From contig NC_049982.1 in NCBI RefSeq assembly GCF_000003815.2, forward strand, positions 16,757,894-16,821,893: a DNA stretch of 64,000 nucleotides. The letters run 5' to 3'. This stretch comes from Branchiostoma floridae. Its lineage: Eukaryota > Chordata > Leptocardii > Amphioxiformes > Branchiostomatidae. A program made the position numbers and the translations under genes. The first letter of the stretch is position 1. Each line of letters begins with the position of its first letter. Under the pieces are notes generated by a model, which was given only the letters and a program-made list of their open reading frames with translations, had not been told where the DNA came from and did not search any database. Below, piece by piece: positions 62,476 to 64,000 of the stretch.

Positions 62476-64000
62476 ATGGCAAAAATAGGTTACTCCAAAA
62501 CGACAGTTGTGTCCCTGGTGTCGTTGAGTAAACGTTGACCACACAAGCTTGCCTGCCCCCTGTGTGGGAGCGGAGATGGGTGGAGTTTCACTGCTCTGTG
62601 TGGGAGAGAGGCCGACGTGTAACCAATCTGGAAGCAATGTTATGACATTAGGAAGGAGGGTCAGGGTAGCACGGGTGAGGGGAAGTGTAGCCGATACAAC
62701 CTGGCTCAATAAAGATAAAATGTTGCTCGTGCACTCGTCACAACGAACATTGGACTTCGTGCAGTTCGTAACTGTTTCACGCCTCTATTTTGCTTCGTCA
62801 GCACGTAGAAATGTAGAATAAAGCTTCACGTACCCACTGCAACATAGGAGCTTACACACATGAGCTTTTAAAAAACGAGGAATATTTTTTTAAACCCTTA
62901 TGATTTCATGCTAACAAAAAGTCGCAGAAACAGATGACTTTTCATGATATTTGAAAACCCGATCGCCATGGGTTGATGCTGAAGAGCAGGACTCATCATC
63001 CCGGGATACCAGGATACGTCATAAGATAGGCAGAAATGTTCCGATCACGGTCCTTGTACGTTTTAAATACTCCCAGTGCCGGCGAATATTGTCTGATTTC
63101 GCCGTATTTGTATGTGTGCATGCGGCGTGTAATTGTAAAGCGGATAGAGCCGTCCTCGCCGACTGCCACTTTGCAAATTAAGCCCCATTTTTCAGCGGCT
63201 CCTGCGGCCGGAACGAATCCGGGGCATGTTTCCGTCCGCTCTCATCCTCATCAACATCGATTTTTCCACAAGGTGTGTGAGGGCTGTGTATGGGGAACAC
63301 GAGGAACATATTGTTATACTCTAGTCAGCAGTCTGCAAAGTCAACAACATATCAAACTCAAAAAGTTGGCTAGAATGCGCCGTTTTAGTACCTGTTCAGT
63401 ATTTTCAAACACAGCCACGCAGGTGACACAAACACACAAAAGTTACAAAAAGATATTGTCGGGGTTATGATGTCCCCATTGGACCTTCCGTGTTCACCTT
63501 TGAAATGAACAGTGAAGAACGCAAAGTTCCTGTGTTGTGGCAGAGTCGCTGTTTGACAAATCACATATCACATCTTAACATTTGACACCTGTACGACACC
63601 TGTTCACACCTGCATGGCACCGTCATGGCACCTGTTATGACACCTTAGAACCGTGGAACGAGGCAGGTGATAAGAAACCCAGGGGTTCGCGTGTGTATTG
63701 CATTTATGCAACAGACGTGGAAAGTGTACTAACAGCCTCAAACGACAGCCTACAAGGATCAAGATGTTAGTTTCAAAGTTGATCATTACACGTTTCTTCT
63801 ACTTTCTTGTAATGAGGCATAGATGTTTGTATGTGGTTTGCTTGGATTATAAACTTGCTAGTTTTCTCTATTCTCGTTTATCACACCACCTGCGTTGTCA
63901 CACCTATATTTCCAATTATTGTACTGTTTTGTGTCTATTAGTCGACAAACGACACACAGGACACGAGGCCAGACAAATTAAAACACTAATTGCTTCTATA
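62476..64000. other. gene-free sequence to the window end
   Basis: No supported gene. A tight group of CACCTG E-boxes lies at 63586-63634. Confidence 0.4.

Noticed and set aside
62191..62709. 172-codon Ser-Leu-Thr-His repeat frame
   Set aside because: Translation of the GTGA microsatellite; no non-repeat domain.

Overview
This is eukaryotic nuclear DNA from an animal: split genes with GT-AG introns, long gene-free stretches, microsatellites, transposon remnants and three runs of N (assembly gaps). The proteins (an Nkx1-class homeobox, an SH3TC-family protein, PSMD4 with vertebrate-like exon logic, and a relic of a CGYR-type zinc-finger gene) fit an invertebrate deuterostome. My best guess is a lancelet (Branchiostoma); the genus is inferred, not proven.

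Layout. 1-17,339 has no gene I can assemble. It holds a foldback element around a gap, a TATA/GC-box/palindromic hormone-element cluster near 2,200, a very young non-autonomous LTR retroelement (5,768-7,491), a hAT-type MITE with a perfect 8-bp target duplication (7,505-7,881), a minus-strand promoter-like block (9,822-10,166) and a 210-bp tandem duplication near 13,900. 17,340-26,121 (+) is an 11-exon SH3TC1/2-like gene whose last 2.6-kb exon carries the whole TPR region. 27,906-31,838 (-) is PSMD4/Rpn10 in 8 exons. It lies head to head with RCCD1 (32,301-35,153, +, 7 exons, one GC-AG intron) across a 462-bp region with three CCAAT boxes. TRUB1 (35,597-38,394, -, 8 exons) converges on RCCD1. 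A decayed C2H2 zinc-finger relic (38,605-39,165, +) follows, then a small GPI-anchored Ly6/uPAR protein gene (40,199-41,811, -, 3 exons). After 9 kb without recognisable genes comes an Nkx1 (slouch/NK1) homeobox gene in two coding exons (50,872-54,680, +). The rest to 64,000 is non-coding, with microsatellites and several candidate regulatory blocks.

The genes do not form one pathway. PSMD4 (proteasome), RCCD1 (chromatin/JMJD5 partner) and TRUB1 (tRNA/mRNA pseudouridine) are a compact housekeeping cluster. SH3TC (endosomal trafficking), Ly6 (cell surface) and NK1 (developmental regulator) sit in more spacious surroundings, and NK1 has large flanks and a large intron, as expected of a regulated developmental gene. 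Every exon chain given here was checked by hand for splice-site consensus and reading phase, and each closes to a whole number of codons. No RNA evidence was available.
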